This document shows positions 53,766-63,099 of a stretch of 64,000 nucleotides of DNA, in pieces. Position 1 is the first letter of the stretch. Each line of letters begins with the position of its first letter. The position numbers and the translations under genes were made by a program. The DNA lies in the NCBI GenBank assembly GCA_963810305.1, contig CAWEMY010000011.1:617762-681761 (forward strand), in the 5' to 3' direction. The DNA is from JACDCA01 sp963810305 (GTDB taxonomy: Bacteria > Acidobacteriota > Vicinamibacteria > Vicinamibacterales > 2-12-FULL-66-21). A model generated the notes under the pieces. That model ran no database searches, was not told the DNA's origin, and was given only the letters and a program-made list of their open reading frames with translations.

Positions 53766-54019
53766 TCGATCGCCGCCACAGCCCGCTCTTCGCCGTCACG
53801 GCGCACGGCGGCCTGCGTGCCACGCTGCGTCCCGGATCCGTGGGGGTTCTCGTCGGCATCTGCGTCGGAGGCACGCTGGTTGAGGCGCCGCGACCGCTGC
53901 GGCCCGGAGCGTCGATCCATCTTCGGGTCACGAGGCTGGGGAGGACCATGTTTCTGCCCGCAGCTTTCGCGCTGTACAGACGACGATCCGCAGCTTCGAA
54001 CATCGCTTCAAACGAGTAG
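53762..54019 (+). CDS. Short PilZ-like protein, C-terminus probably truncated
   Basis: GTG 53762 overlaps the pseudopilin stop as GTGA. The 85-residue frame has VLVGICVGGTLVEAPRPLRPGASIHLRV, which resembles the second half of PilZ domains (GGxxVExxxxLxPG). The basic RxxxR motif is not seen. After about 53940 the sequence is the complement of a GGDEF tail on the minus strand, so the last 25 residues are probably junction read-through. Family call tentative. Confidence 0.5.
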   Translation: MIDRRHSPLFAVTAHGGLRATLRPGSVGVLVGICVGGTLVEAPRPLRPGASIHLRVTRLGRTMFLPAAFALYRRRSAASNIASNE

Positions 54020-54030
54020 TCGGTCCCGAC
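53944..54030 (-). pseudogene. GGDEF-domain C-terminal remnant
   Basis: On the minus strand the sequence reads TDYSFEAMFEAADRRLYSAK then AAGRNMV, which is the classic end of a diguanylate cyclase GGDEF domain (ADxxLYxAKxxGRNxV). No GGDEF motif or earlier part is found upstream, so only the tail survives. Confidence 0.65.
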
Positions 54031-54713
54031 TCTCGGATTTATCGCGGGCGCACCCCGCCGGTCGTTGCACAGCGGCCGAGGACACCCCACATGTTGCGTT
54101 CGATCGCGTCTGGCGTCAGATCCGCTGACGCGGTTGGCAGGCCTGATCGACTCCGCATCGCGGCCTTGGGATCGACGTGAAACACGTTCGAATGGCGTGA
54201 GGCGATCAGGCGTGAGTCGTCCGCTGCCGGGCGGACGGCGCGGGAGCGCCCGCGCGACCGTTTCGATCGGAGCGAGCGCCTGCAGGCGCACCGTTCGAGC
54301 CTCGAACGCTGCCAGAACCACTTCGAGCCACAGACAGCGTAGCTTCGAAGCGACCCTAGATTGGCCAGCGTAGCCGATGCTGTAAGATTCCGCCTGGAAA
54401 AGCTCGCGGTCGACAAATGCGAAACGGCACTACTGCCAAGGCAGTCGACGTCGGCTGACATACTTGCGACGCGGGCCGCGTGGCTGAACGCGGTCAGTGT
54501 GCTCGACGCCATCGACGTTCGGGGAGGCACCGGATGGATCGAGGCCGGGTGGCCGCCTTCAGACCGTCCGGGCATCTGAGTAACGGGGATAGCTTTGATG
54601 TTTCCTATCGTCCATGGGTCCTCGGGGGACTGTCCCAACCAAGGGTCCTGATGACCGTTGGGTGCTCTGTCCGAAGGCAGATCGATGATTCGGTCTCATC
54701 GCTGGGAGGTACA
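54020..54713. other. Mosaic region without a confident gene
   Basis: Between the GGDEF remnant and the next gene no family was recognised. The best small frame is TTG 54361 to 54579 on the plus strand (72 residues, including ASVADAVRFRLEKLAV and ADILATRAAWLNAVSVLDAI). It looks protein-like, but an in-frame stop lies only 21 nt upstream and it has no clear RBS. The stretch is best read as joined fragments at an island edge. Confidence 0.45.
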
Positions 54714-56046
54714 ATGACGGCGATTCCAGAACGTAAGCGCACGTGCTTTGTAGTCATGCCCTTCGGGGAGAAGAAGGACTTCGACGGAAACGCCATCGAT
54801 TTCGACGATATTTACCGGTTCTTTTTCAAGAAGGCCGTCGAGGATCTCGGCATCGAATGTGTGCGCTGCGATGAGATCGAGGAGGCCGGCTCGATCCACG
54901 AGAAGATGTTCGAGCATATCTATCATGCCGATATCGTCGTCTGCGACATCACCACCTCCAACGCCAACGTGTACTACGAGCTGGGAGTCCGCCACGCACT
55001 GGCCAAAGGCGTCACCGTCCTGATCCGACGGCGGGGAACGAACATCCCGTTCAATATCCAGGGCCTTCAGGTCGTCGAGTACGATCAGGCCAAGTTCGGG
55101 AGCATCGAGCAGGCTAAGTTCCGGATCCACCAGATCATCAAGAATGGCCTGGTCCGGAGGCGCAACGACAGCCCGGTCCACGCCGTCCTTGACCTGAACA
55201 TCGAGCCCGAGGGTGCTCCCATCGGGTCTACAGCCTTCTACGAGGCAGCCCTCAAGGGTAGGGACGAATGCGCAATCGGCCTCGTCACCGGGGACATCCA
55301 GAACGTCACGGGGGTCGACGTCTGGGTGAACTCCGAAAACACGAACATGCAGATGGCACGGCCGTTCGAGAACTCGATCTCCGGGATAATCCGCTACCTC
55401 GGCGCGGAGAAGGACAGCGAGAACGGACAGATCAAGGCCGACACGATCGTCAAGGCGCTGGAACTGAAGATGAGCGACAGGACGAGCGTGGACCCGGCAA
55501 CGGTCCTCGTGACCTCGGCGGGCGAGATGTGGAAAAGTCATCAGGTGAAGCTGATCAGCCACACCGCGGCCAATTATGGTCAGGTTGGTCAGGGGTACGC
55601 CCCGATCGACAATGTGGCGAGGTGCGTGACGAAGGCGTTGAACGCGTCGCACGAAAGCGAGCATGGGGAGGTGCGATCCATTCTCTTCCCGCTCATGGCG
55701 ACGAGGTCGTACCGGGGGACCGTGCTTGGCGGACCGGGTCAAGCCGCTGCTCAACGCGGCGATCGAGCATCTGGACAAGAACCCGAGCGGCATGTTCCGC
55801 AAAGTGTACTTCCTGACATATACCGACAAGGAGTTCGAGGTGTGCCAGGACATTCTGCGAGGGGATGCTCGGCTAATGCCGATACGACAGGTCGAACCTC
55901 ACGGTGAAGAGGCAGTGTCGGAAACGCCGGTATCGCCGAGACCCACACCAGGGTCGACCACCGACGCGAGCACGACCCTACCGGTTTCCGACATCACGAG
56001 GTTTGGTCACAAGCCGAAGCCGATCTCATCGACAGGCACGAGTTGA
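54714..56046 (+). CDS. Deoxyribosyltransferase/TIR-like plus macro-domain protein (one frameshift)
   Basis: ATG 54714 follows GGGAGGT. The first domain (about 8-145) has CFVVMPFGEK, then CDEIEEAGSIHEKMFEHIYHAD, then NVYYELGVRHALAKG. This is the layout of the nucleoside 2-deoxyribosyltransferase/SLOG/TIR-like fold group, with Glu89 in the ELG motif where NDT-type enzymes place a catalytic or binding Glu. The second domain (about 185-345) matches a macro fold: AIGLVTGDIQNVTGVDVWVN with the SENTNMQMARPF loop. The frame breaks at the GGGGG of 55714-55718. Removing one G continues as CLADRVKPLLNAAIEHLDKN and ends at 56046, about 444 residues. The pairing suggests handling of NAD-derived or ADP-ribose metabolites. 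It is convergent with the nSTAND gene, 79 nt apart. Confidence 0.75.
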
Positions 56047-56125
56047 ACGAGATCCTGCCCAAGCTGCGGCAAGACGCGCCGTCAAGATGAACGCCGTTCT
56101 GACAAAAGGAGGGGCGTCGATCTTG

Positions 56126-58537
56126 CTACTTTGGTGAGATTGTTCCCGCGGACCCGGAATCTGAGCCCGACCGCGACAGCCGAAATGCCGGCAAAGCCGA
56201 ACCCTCGCCGCCTGAGGCATAAACATACAGTTGCGGCACCTGCGACTTCGGCATTCGCTCCCGTACTGTGGCTACGAGATCGGCGTAGCTGCCGCTGAAT
56301 TTTCCGTTGTTCCAGGCGGCCAGCAATGCTCCGGTGAACGCGCCGTTGGCCGGACCATCCATTGCCGCCTGATTTTCTCGAGCCCCCGCCAACACAACCA
56401 GCGTTGCCGCCAGTTCAGGAGAGCCCTTGGGACGGCGGAAAACGGCCGGATTGGCGACATCCTCCACGACGATCAGCGTGACGCCGGCCTTGAATCTGGT
56501 GAAGGTGTCGTAGAGATCGGCGGCGGTCACTTGATTGTCGAACAGCACCCAGGTCTCCAGCAGCTTGTCGGGCTCTGTGTCCGCCTGAGATTTCGTTTGC
56601 GAACCATGGCCGGACATCGTGAGCAGCAGCGAATCTCCTGCACGAAGTATCGACGCTGCGGATTTCAGCGCCGCCGCCAGACAATCCGAACGCGCCTGGT
56701 TGCCGATGTAGGCGTTGGTGCGGTAGCCAAGGGAAGCGGCCACCTGTTGCATCGCCTTCGCATCCAACTCCGGTGAAGCAAGCTCCCCAGTCCAACCGCC
56801 GTATGCCTTCTTATTCAGTCGGTTCGTTGCGAAGTGGAGTGACACACCGATGACGTCGTCACCGGCTCGAGCCTCTGATGCTCCCGCGTTGAACGGTGCA
56901 CAGGACGGATAGCCCTCGTGTGCGTCTGGCGATACGCTCAGCTTGGGAATGGGGGCTTGGCCCGTCAGTTCGCCGAGCCGCCTCTCGGCGGCGTCCGCCC
57001 TGTTTTTCGAGCTCCGAGCCTCGACGAGCGCTTCTTCGGCGCGGGCTTTTTCGGCTTCTGCGCTGTCCCGCGCTTTTTGGGCCGTGCGCAGGAGCGACAC
57101 GACTGTTAGTGTGAGAACTGCGAGCACCACTGTGGTCGCCACCAGGCCCGACCAGCGCAGCCGGGCCCACCTCCTGGCCTTGATGCTCTGTTGGCGACTC
57201 GCGTCCAACAGGCCCACCACGTCCGCGAACTTCAGTCCGTCGTCGCCGGCGTAGCGCCGTGACCAGGCCTCATTCCACCGTCCGCTCTCGCGAGCGTTCA
57301 ACGCCGCGGCGAGCTCGTCATCCATCAGGTACACCCGGCCGCGCCCGACGCGGGCGCGGTCTTCCACGCGTTGGTACCATTTGCCGGAGTCGGCTTCCTG
57401 TTGCGCCCATTGCCGCAGATTGGCCCACTCGCGAATGAGGCTCTCGTGCTGAATGTCGATGACCGAATCGCTGGTCAACACGTCGTCCGGTGACGTGAGA
57501 AAGCTCCGGCCATCGGCGCGAAAGTGCTCCACAACTGCGGCGACGGCGGACTCCGTGGCGCCGGTCTCGGCGGCGAGCTCGGCGAGCCGGCGCGGCCGCC
57601 GGTTTTCGCGATCCCCCTCGCTGCTATCCGTGAGGCACTGGAAGACCCGACGCGCCAGTTCCTTGTCGGGCGCGGCGTCGTAGACCTCTTGGACGTGCAC
57701 GTTCAACGCGTTAAGGCCGCCAACGGCGACGAACTCCTTCGTTGTCAACGTCGAGCCACGGCCAGGCGCTGTCCACATCCGCATGAGCACGTGTTGCAGG
57801 ATGGGGAGCTGGTCGCGACGCTCGGTGGTCTGGTCGAGCAGGCTTTCCAGCAGATTCGCCTCGATCTCGACTCCCGGCAGCGCCGCGGGTCCGCGGACCG
57901 CCTCCCGTGCCTGGTCCCGGGTGAGCCGCGGCGTCAGGTACTGACAGCCGTTCAAGATTTCCGGTAAGCCCGGAAAGCGAGAGCAATCTCCGAGGTAGTC
58001 CGACCGCATCGTGATGACCACGTAGAGGCGGGCGCCGTATTCCTGCGTGGCGGCAAGCAGCAGCCGCACAAACTCGGCGGCCTCATGGGCTTTGTCTCTG
58101 TGGTCGCGCTGGAAACGGAAAAGCTCTTCGAACTGGTCGACGACGAGCAGCAGGTTCTCGCTCTCGCCTCGACCCGCGCGCGACGCGTCGATCAGGCCAA
58201 GCGGGCCGGAACGAAGCTGCGCCGCACGCTCAGGGGCGGCACCGAGAGTCCTGTCGAGAGACCGCAACAGGCCGCCGAGGGGATCGGAGCCGGGGCGCAT
58301 TTCCGCAATCTTCCAGGTGGCGCCCGCACCGTGGAGATGGCCACGCTCCAGGGCCGGTACCAGACCGGCGAATACCAGCGACGACTTGCCGCTGCCCGAC
58401 AGGCCGACAACGGCGAGGTACGTGGTCTCCTCCAGCCGGCCTAGGAGCTCGTCGACATGCTCCTGACGCCCGAAAAAATACAGCGACTCGTCCCGCCGGA
58501 ACGGCCGCCCCGGGTACACGGTAGGCGCAACAGTCAT
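56126..58537 (-). CDS. nSTAND NTPase with C-terminal caspase-like domain
   Basis: ATG 58537 overlaps the TIR stop as ATGA (about 803 residues). The NTPase part (about 1-445) is of the 'novel STAND' type: YFFGRQEHVDELL, Walker A VVGLSGSGKSS (Lys51), Walker B LLLVVDQFEELF (Asp134), and the FLTSPDDVLTSDSVIDIQHESLIREW block. A membrane helix (about 465-484) and a coiled coil (485-525) lead to a caspase-like (peptidase C14) domain with its catalytic His in LTMSGHGSQ. At the expected Cys position the frame reads VVEDVANPAV, with no Cys. A shifted frame over about 26 nt reads GCRQSGRF, so two compensating base errors may hide an active site. Such proteins sense infection and trigger cell death. Confidence 0.82.
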   Translation of the reverse strand: MTVAPTVYPGRPFRRDESLYFFGRQEHVDELLGRLEETTYLAVVGLSGSGKSSLVFAGLVPALERGHLHGAGATWKIAEMRPGSDPLGGLLRSLDRTLGAAPERAAQLRSGPLGLIDASRAGRGESENLLLVVDQFEELFRFQRDHRDKAHEAAEFVRLLLAATQEYGARLYVVITMRSDYLGDCSRFPGLPEILNGCQYLTPRLTRDQAREAVRGPAALPGVEIEANLLESLLDQTTERRDQLPILQHVLMRMWTAPGRGSTLTTKEFVAVGGLNALNVHVQEVYDAAPDKELARRVFQCLTDSSEGDRENRRPRRLAELAAETGATESAVAAVVEHFRADGRSFLTSPDDVLTSDSVIDIQHESLIREWANLRQWAQQEADSGKWYQRVEDRARVGRGRVYLMDDELAAALNARESGRWNEAWSRRYAGDDGLKFADVVGLLDASRQQSIKARRWARLRWSGLVATTVVLAVLTLTVVSLLRTAQKARDSAEAEKARAEEALVEARSSKNRADAAERRLGELTGQAPIPKLSVSPDAHEGYPSCAPFNAGASEARAGDDVIGVSLHFATNRLNKKAYGGWTGELASPELDAKAMQQVAASLGYRTNAYIGNQARSDCLAAALKSAASILRAGDSLLLTMSGHGSQTKSQADTEPDKLLETWVLFDNQVTAADLYDTFTRFKAGVTLIVVEDVANPAVFRRPKGSPELAATLVVLAGARENQAAMDGPANGAFTGALLAAWNNGKFSGSYADLVATVRERMPKSQVPQLYVYASGGEGSALPAFRLSRSGSDSGSAGTISPK

Positions 58538-59739
58538 CCGCGGCCGGCGTTGAACGCGTCGATGAAGGGCTTCAAGTCGGACAGCTCGAGCGCGCCCGTC
58601 CGTTCGATCGTCCAGTGCGGGCGGTCTCCGTCCGAGGCCACGTTGAGCGCCTGAGGGCCGCCCGGTCGCACGAAATACCACGCCTCGGGGCGAGGCGCCC
58701 GGAGCGACGCGGCAACTTGACGGAGTGTCTCTCGATGCCGGTCGCGCCACTGCTCCGGCGCATTGCGATGGTAGAAGAGGATTCCTTCGCTCTCCGCGAG
58801 CCGGGCCCGATGGTAGCTCTCGCCGGCCTGTGGTTCGACGACTTTGCAGCCACACAGCTGCATCACGTGACCGGACAACGCGCGAACCGGCTCGGAATCG
58901 GTCGACGGATCGTAAACCAGGTACACCTGCCGCTCCCGTCGAAGGCTCGCCAGGGCGGTCTCGATCCCCGTCGCAATTTCCTCGGGCCGCTCGTGCGCCT
59001 CGAAGGTGAGGACCGGCTTGCCGGCTGATTGCGCGACTTCGAGTTGCATCCGCGCCAGCGCATCGTCCTGGGCCACGAGGTGCACGCTGACTTCAGCCTC
59101 TCCCAGCCATTTCAGGATCCGGTTGGGCGGAGTGCGGGAGGTCACTACTTCGTTGGGCAGGACCGCGACTCGCTTCTGGTGGTGGAGCAGCTTCTTGATC
59201 TCTTCACGACGGGCCCGCAGGCCTTCCTGTTTCGACGCCGCCAGGTAGACCTTCTTGCAGGTCCCTCGCGCCGACTCGAGCTTGCCGCGAATCGTCCACG
59301 CGAGCTTGTTGATGGCCGGCTGGAGGGCATCGCCCCTCAAGACCACACCCTGCGCATCGTGCATGATTTCGAAGATCGCGTCCGGCAAAGGGACGTCCTG
59401 ATCTTCAGCGAGGGGCACCTGGACCAGCTGGATGATCTCCCGGCCGAAATTGTCGCGGAACCAATCGAGCTCCTCCGCCATGCAGAACTCGCTCTGCAGG
59501 TAGGCGGGGCTCAGGATCGACACCATGATCATGGTGTCGCTCAACTTGTCGCGAATCTCTTGTTTGAAGGTGTCGCCGGTGCGGAGGCGATCCGCGTCGA
59601 ACCAGATGTCTACATCGGCCGAGAGGTCGGCCAGACTGCCGGCGAGCCTCGACTTGAGCTCAGTGACCCAGCCGTCCTGATTGTTGCGGTGGGCATAACT
59701 GATGAAGAGATCGGCCGCGTAGCCAGGGACGTAAGCCAT
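58534..59739 (-). CDS. TIR-domain protein, first gene of the TIR-nSTAND operon
   Basis: The 401-residue protein begins with a TIR domain (about 8-150): ADLFISYAHRNNQDGWV, then WFDADRLRTGDTFKQEI, then ILSPAYLQSEFCMAEELDWF. The last block holds the SxxCxxE motif whose Glu (about residue 89) is the NAD-cleaving residue in TIR enzymes. The C-terminal part (about 165-395) contains further TIR-like or SLOG-like alpha/beta units (VYLAASKQEGLRARREEI; VYLVYDPSTDSEPVRALSG). The stop overlaps the nSTAND start. NAD depletion after activation is the likely role, by analogy with known TIR defence proteins. Confidence 0.85.
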   Translation of the reverse strand: MAYVPGYAADLFISYAHRNNQDGWVTELKSRLAGSLADLSADVDIWFDADRLRTGDTFKQEIRDKLSDTMIMVSILSPAYLQSEFCMAEELDWFRDNFGREIIQLVQVPLAEDQDVPLPDAIFEIMHDAQGVVLRGDALQPAINKLAWTIRGKLESARGTCKKVYLAASKQEGLRARREEIKKLLHHQKRVAVLPNEVVTSRTPPNRILKWLGEAEVSVHLVAQDDALARMQLEVAQSAGKPVLTFEAHERPEEIATGIETALASLRRERQVYLVYDPSTDSEPVRALSGHVMQLCGCKVVEPQAGESYHRARLAESEGILFYHRNAPEQWRDRHRETLRQVAASLRAPRPEAWYFVRPGGPQALNVASDGDRPHWTIERTGALELSDLKPFIDAFNAGRG

Positions 59740-59858
59740 CGCCTATACCGGGATCTGCATTCAACGAGCAGAAGTGGCGGTGCCTGAATTGAGCTGCTGG
59801 AGCACCAGGGCGTTCATGAATGTGCCGCAGTGTAGCAATTCTTGCGGCCACGTCCCCA

Positions 59859-61107
59859 TCAGCCTCGAGTCGGCCCTCTCGGGCACCATAGTGTAATCGC
59901 AAGGGCGCCGTGGTGCGTTCGTTGTTTTTTTGCCCTCTGTCGCCGCTGAGGGTCATCCCTGTTCCGCTGGAGCATGTTCCGCATCGCCTGATGGTGGTAG
60001 CCCGCCCCGACGCGTGTCTGATAGACCGACCAGTCCTCGAACTGCGTCGTGGTCTTCAGCCGGACATCGTCCTCGGGCAGCATGTCCGTGGTGTAGACGT
60101 CCGGCCAGCCGTCGTTGTCCACGTCCGCCGCGTCCAGGCCCATGGAGAAGTAGCTGATCACGGGCATCTCGCGCTCGATCGCGTCGGTGAACGTCCCGTC
60201 GCCGGCGTTGAGATAGAGATAGTCGCGCTCGAAGAAGTCGTTCGCGACGTAGATGTCGGGGCGGCCGTCGAGGTTGAAGTCCGAGACGGCGACGCCGAGC
60301 CCGAACGCCATCTCCGGCCCGCGGATGCCCGACGTCGCGGACACGTCGGTGAAGTTCCCCGCGTCGTTGCGGTAGAGCCGCTGTCCGCCGTACTGGCTCC
60401 GGTCGTCGCGCGAGCTGCGCAGGTTGAAGCTGTTCGCCGAACGGGGGGAGTTGTTCACGACGAACAGGTCGAGATCGCCGTCGCCGTCGTAGTCGAGGAA
60501 CGCCGCCTGGGTCGTGTAGCCCTCGTCGGCGACGCCGTACTGGCGCGCCCGTTCCGTCGAACGTCGGCAGGCTGTCACGGTCGAGCCCCGTGTTGATCCA
60601 CAGCTCGTTCGCTCGCAGCGCGGGCTCTCCGGGCCCCGCCTTGCTGAGGTAGATGTCGAGCCGCCCGTCACCGTCGACGTCGGCGATGGCGACGCCGGTC
60701 GTCCATGCGCCGCGCGCGCTCGTCAGACCGGCGCGGGCGGTCACGTCGCGAAATGCGAAGCGCCCCTGGTTGAGGTAGAGGCGCGGGCCATCCGAGTTGG
60801 AGGTGAGCACGATCTCGGGCAGGCCGTCACCCGACAGGTCGGCGATCGCCACCCCGCCGCCGTTGAAGAAGTTCCGGTAGGTGAAGACGTTGAACGCCGC
60901 CGTCTGCGCGAGGCGGTTCACGAACCGCACGCCGGTCGCACCGGACGGCAGTCGCGTGAAGAGCTGCGACCCGACCGCGGGCAGCTCGCGCTCCGCTCCC
61001 ACGTTCGCCGACTCGGCCGAGTCCGAGCAGCCGGCCATCGTCAGGGCGAGCGTCCATGGCAGCAGGGACGCCGAGACCCGGCGAAGGAAGCGAAGGCGCG
61101 AAGTCAT
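59859..61107 (-). CDS. CRTAC1-type FG-GAP/VCBS repeat lipoprotein, 3' truncated (one frameshift)
   Basis: ATG 61107 opens a lipoprotein signal (LALTMAGCSDS). FG-GAP calcium-binding repeats follow: GVAIADLSGDGLPEIVL, then GVAIADVDGDGRLDIYL, then FLDYDGDGDLDLFVV, then VSDFNLDGRPDIYVA, then AADVDNDGWPDVYTT. The frame changes at the CC of 60554-60555 and is restored as FDERARQYGVADEGY. Homology runs to RNMLQRN at 59961 and then stops abruptly, so the ASPIC/UnbV-type C-terminal part is missing. The remaining frame to 59859 looks random. The truncation lies next to the TIR gene and marks an island edge or a mis-join. Confidence 0.75.
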
Positions 61108-61481
61108 GCGGGAAGCTTACTCGCCGACGGGGCAGCGGTCACCGCGTCCGGAGCTGTAACGGCAACAGATTGACGCGGAGGGCGCGGAGGGTACTGCGAG
61201 AACGCGGAGAAGCACTCTCGGGGTCGAGCGGCGCGACACCGCGCTGCGGCTCCTGTCCATCCACAACCCCAAAAAGAAGATCTTGGGGTCGGCATCCAGG
61301 CTGCATCGCGGCGCGACCTTTCTCGGTCCTCCCGCCGTCTCTCCGCGTTCTCCGCGTGAAACTGCAGTCGTAGTGGCCGTTGCAGTGTTCGGACCTCGTC
61401 GGTCGTCGCGCGGCTCGAGGGACCGCACGGCCGAACCAGGGAGATTCGGACCGTGCGGCCCTTCGAGCCTGCGACCACGGC
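61108..61481. other. Spacer between SusD and CRTAC1 genes, no gene seen
   Basis: Contains inverted words of the CGCGGAG type (ACGCGGAGGGCGCGGAGGG near 61171, and CTCTCCGCGTTCTCCGCGTG near 61336) that could pair over about 170 nt, plus the hairpin at 61423-61458. No coding frame was recognised. Confidence 0.55.
61423..61458 (-). terminator. Possible terminator hairpin after susD
   Basis: CCGCACGGCCGAA and TTCGGACCGTGCGG pair over 13 bp with one bulge and a 9-nt loop, 23 nt past the SusD stop on the minus strand. No T-run follows, so it may stabilise the mRNA end rather than terminate. Confidence 0.4.
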
Positions 61482-63058
61482 TCAGTAGCCGGGATTCTGC
61501 ACGAGCAGAGAGTTGCTGTTGATCTGCGTCTGCGGAATCGGGAAGAGGATCTTGTACGGCGCCGACGCGGCCTTGAAGCGGCGTGCCGACGTGAAGGTGC
61601 CGGCGCGGATCATGTCGGACCGGCGCTTGGCCTCCGCCGTCAGCTCGAACAGCCGCTCGTTGAAGATCGCCGTGCGGGCGTCGGCCTGCGACAACCCCGT
61701 CGGAATCAGGTTCGGCGTGCTGAACTGCCGCGCACGAATGATGTTGGCCTGCCCGATCGCCGCGGCGGTCTGCCCGAGCTCGTTCATCGCCTCGGCCTTG
61801 ATCAGATACATCTCGGCCAGGCGGAAGTACGGGAAGTTGTTCGGGTGCGAGTCACCGTTGGGCACGCCGCCCTTCGGCGAGAACTTGTTGAACCGCGGGC
61901 CCTCGTGCTCCGCCGCCTGAGTCTCGTTCGCGATGTTCACCGAGAAGATCAGCGGGTTGCCGGCGCGATCCTTCACGGGCAGGTTCGTCTCGAAGCTGAT
62001 CTGCTGCCCGACGAGGAAGATGTTGCGCCGGGCGTCGGCCGGATCGAACGCGTTGTACGTCTCGGCGATCGTGGCGAAGCCGTTCCACGGGCCGCCCTGC
62101 ACGGTGAGCTGGCTGTAGTGCAGGGTGCGCATCGGCAGGCTCAACCCGAGCCCGGGCTGCGCGTCCGTGCTGGCCAGATAGAAGATGTTCTCCTTCGAGT
62201 CGTGGTTGTCGGGCGAGAAGTTCTTGCGCCAGTCGGCCGACAGCGCGTACTGGCCGGAGTTGATCACGCGGTCGGCCGCGGTGATCGCGTCCGCCCACCG
62301 GGCGGGTTCCAGGCTGCAGACCGGCCGCGGTGACCGTGCCGGTGAAGACCCGCGCGTTGAGGTACAGGCTCGCCAGGATCGCGTTCGCCGCACCGGAGGT
62401 CACACGCCCTGCCTCGCCGGCGGAGCGGGTTGCCGGCAGGATCGCGCGCGTCGCGTTGAGCTCGGACTCGATGAACCGGAAGATGGAATCGCGCGGCACG
62501 CGTGCCGTCGCCTCCACCTTCGTGCTCGTCACCAGCGGCACGCCGCCGAAGAAGTCCATCAACTGGTAGTAGTACCACGCGCGCAGCGTGCGCAGCTCGG
62601 CGATCGTCGCCTGCGACGTGGGGCCGCCCGCCTTCGTGATGACGTCGATCATCAGGTTCGCGCGCGCGACGCCGCTGAACAGGTTGTTCCAGGCGCCGTT
62701 CATGTCCTCGAGCGCGGACCCGCTGTTTCCCGTCCAGTTGTGCTTGTAGATCTCGAGCCAGCGGCCGCTGTCGTACCAGTCCTGGCCTCGGGTCGGGACG
62801 ATGATCTCGTCCGACGAGACTTCGCTGAGGTTGTACACCTCCCACATGTTGCTGCGCATTCTCGCGTAGACCGACGCGACGCCGGCGAGCACTTCGGCGT
62901 CGGTGCGGAATGCGTTGTCGGGGGTCAGCGCGTCCTGCGGAACCTCGGTGAGGTTCGTGCAGGCGCTGAACACGATCGGCGCGGGGACGCAGAGCAGGGC
63001 ACACTCCCAGCGTCAGGCGGCCGATCGATTTGGAGAAGAGATTCCTCATATGCCTCAT
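61482..63058 (-). CDS. SusD/RagB-family lipoprotein (two frameshifts)
   Basis: I take ATG 63058; ATG 63100, which overlaps the SusC stop as TGATG, is an alternative. The signal MRNLFSKSIGRLTLGV breaks frame at the GGG of 62997-62999; removing one base gives CLLCVPAPIVFSACTN with a lipobox. The N-terminal TPR-like part (DNAFRTDAEVLAGVASVYARM, WNNLFSGVARANLMID, LRTLRAWYYYQLMDFFGGVPLV) breaks again near 62307-62310 and resumes as ARWADAITAADRVINSGQYAL, then NNFPYFRLAEMYLIKAEAMNELG. About 525 residues when restored. SusD proteins bind glycans or oligomers at the cell surface and cap the SusC transporter. Confidence 0.88.
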
Positions 63059-63099
63059 CTCGGAATTTGTGGGCTTGGTAGCGATGCGATCGGTCGTCA

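Noticed and set aside
53173..54019. Long alternative frame on the plus strand as one gene
   Set aside because: It combines the restored middle of the pseudopilin with the PilZ-like gene across frameshifts; the GTGA junction at 53762 separates them.
56126..58537. Firm call of a catalytically dead caspase-like domain
   Set aside because: The missing Cys may come from two compensating base errors; the shifted frame reads GCRQSG, so the call was kept open.
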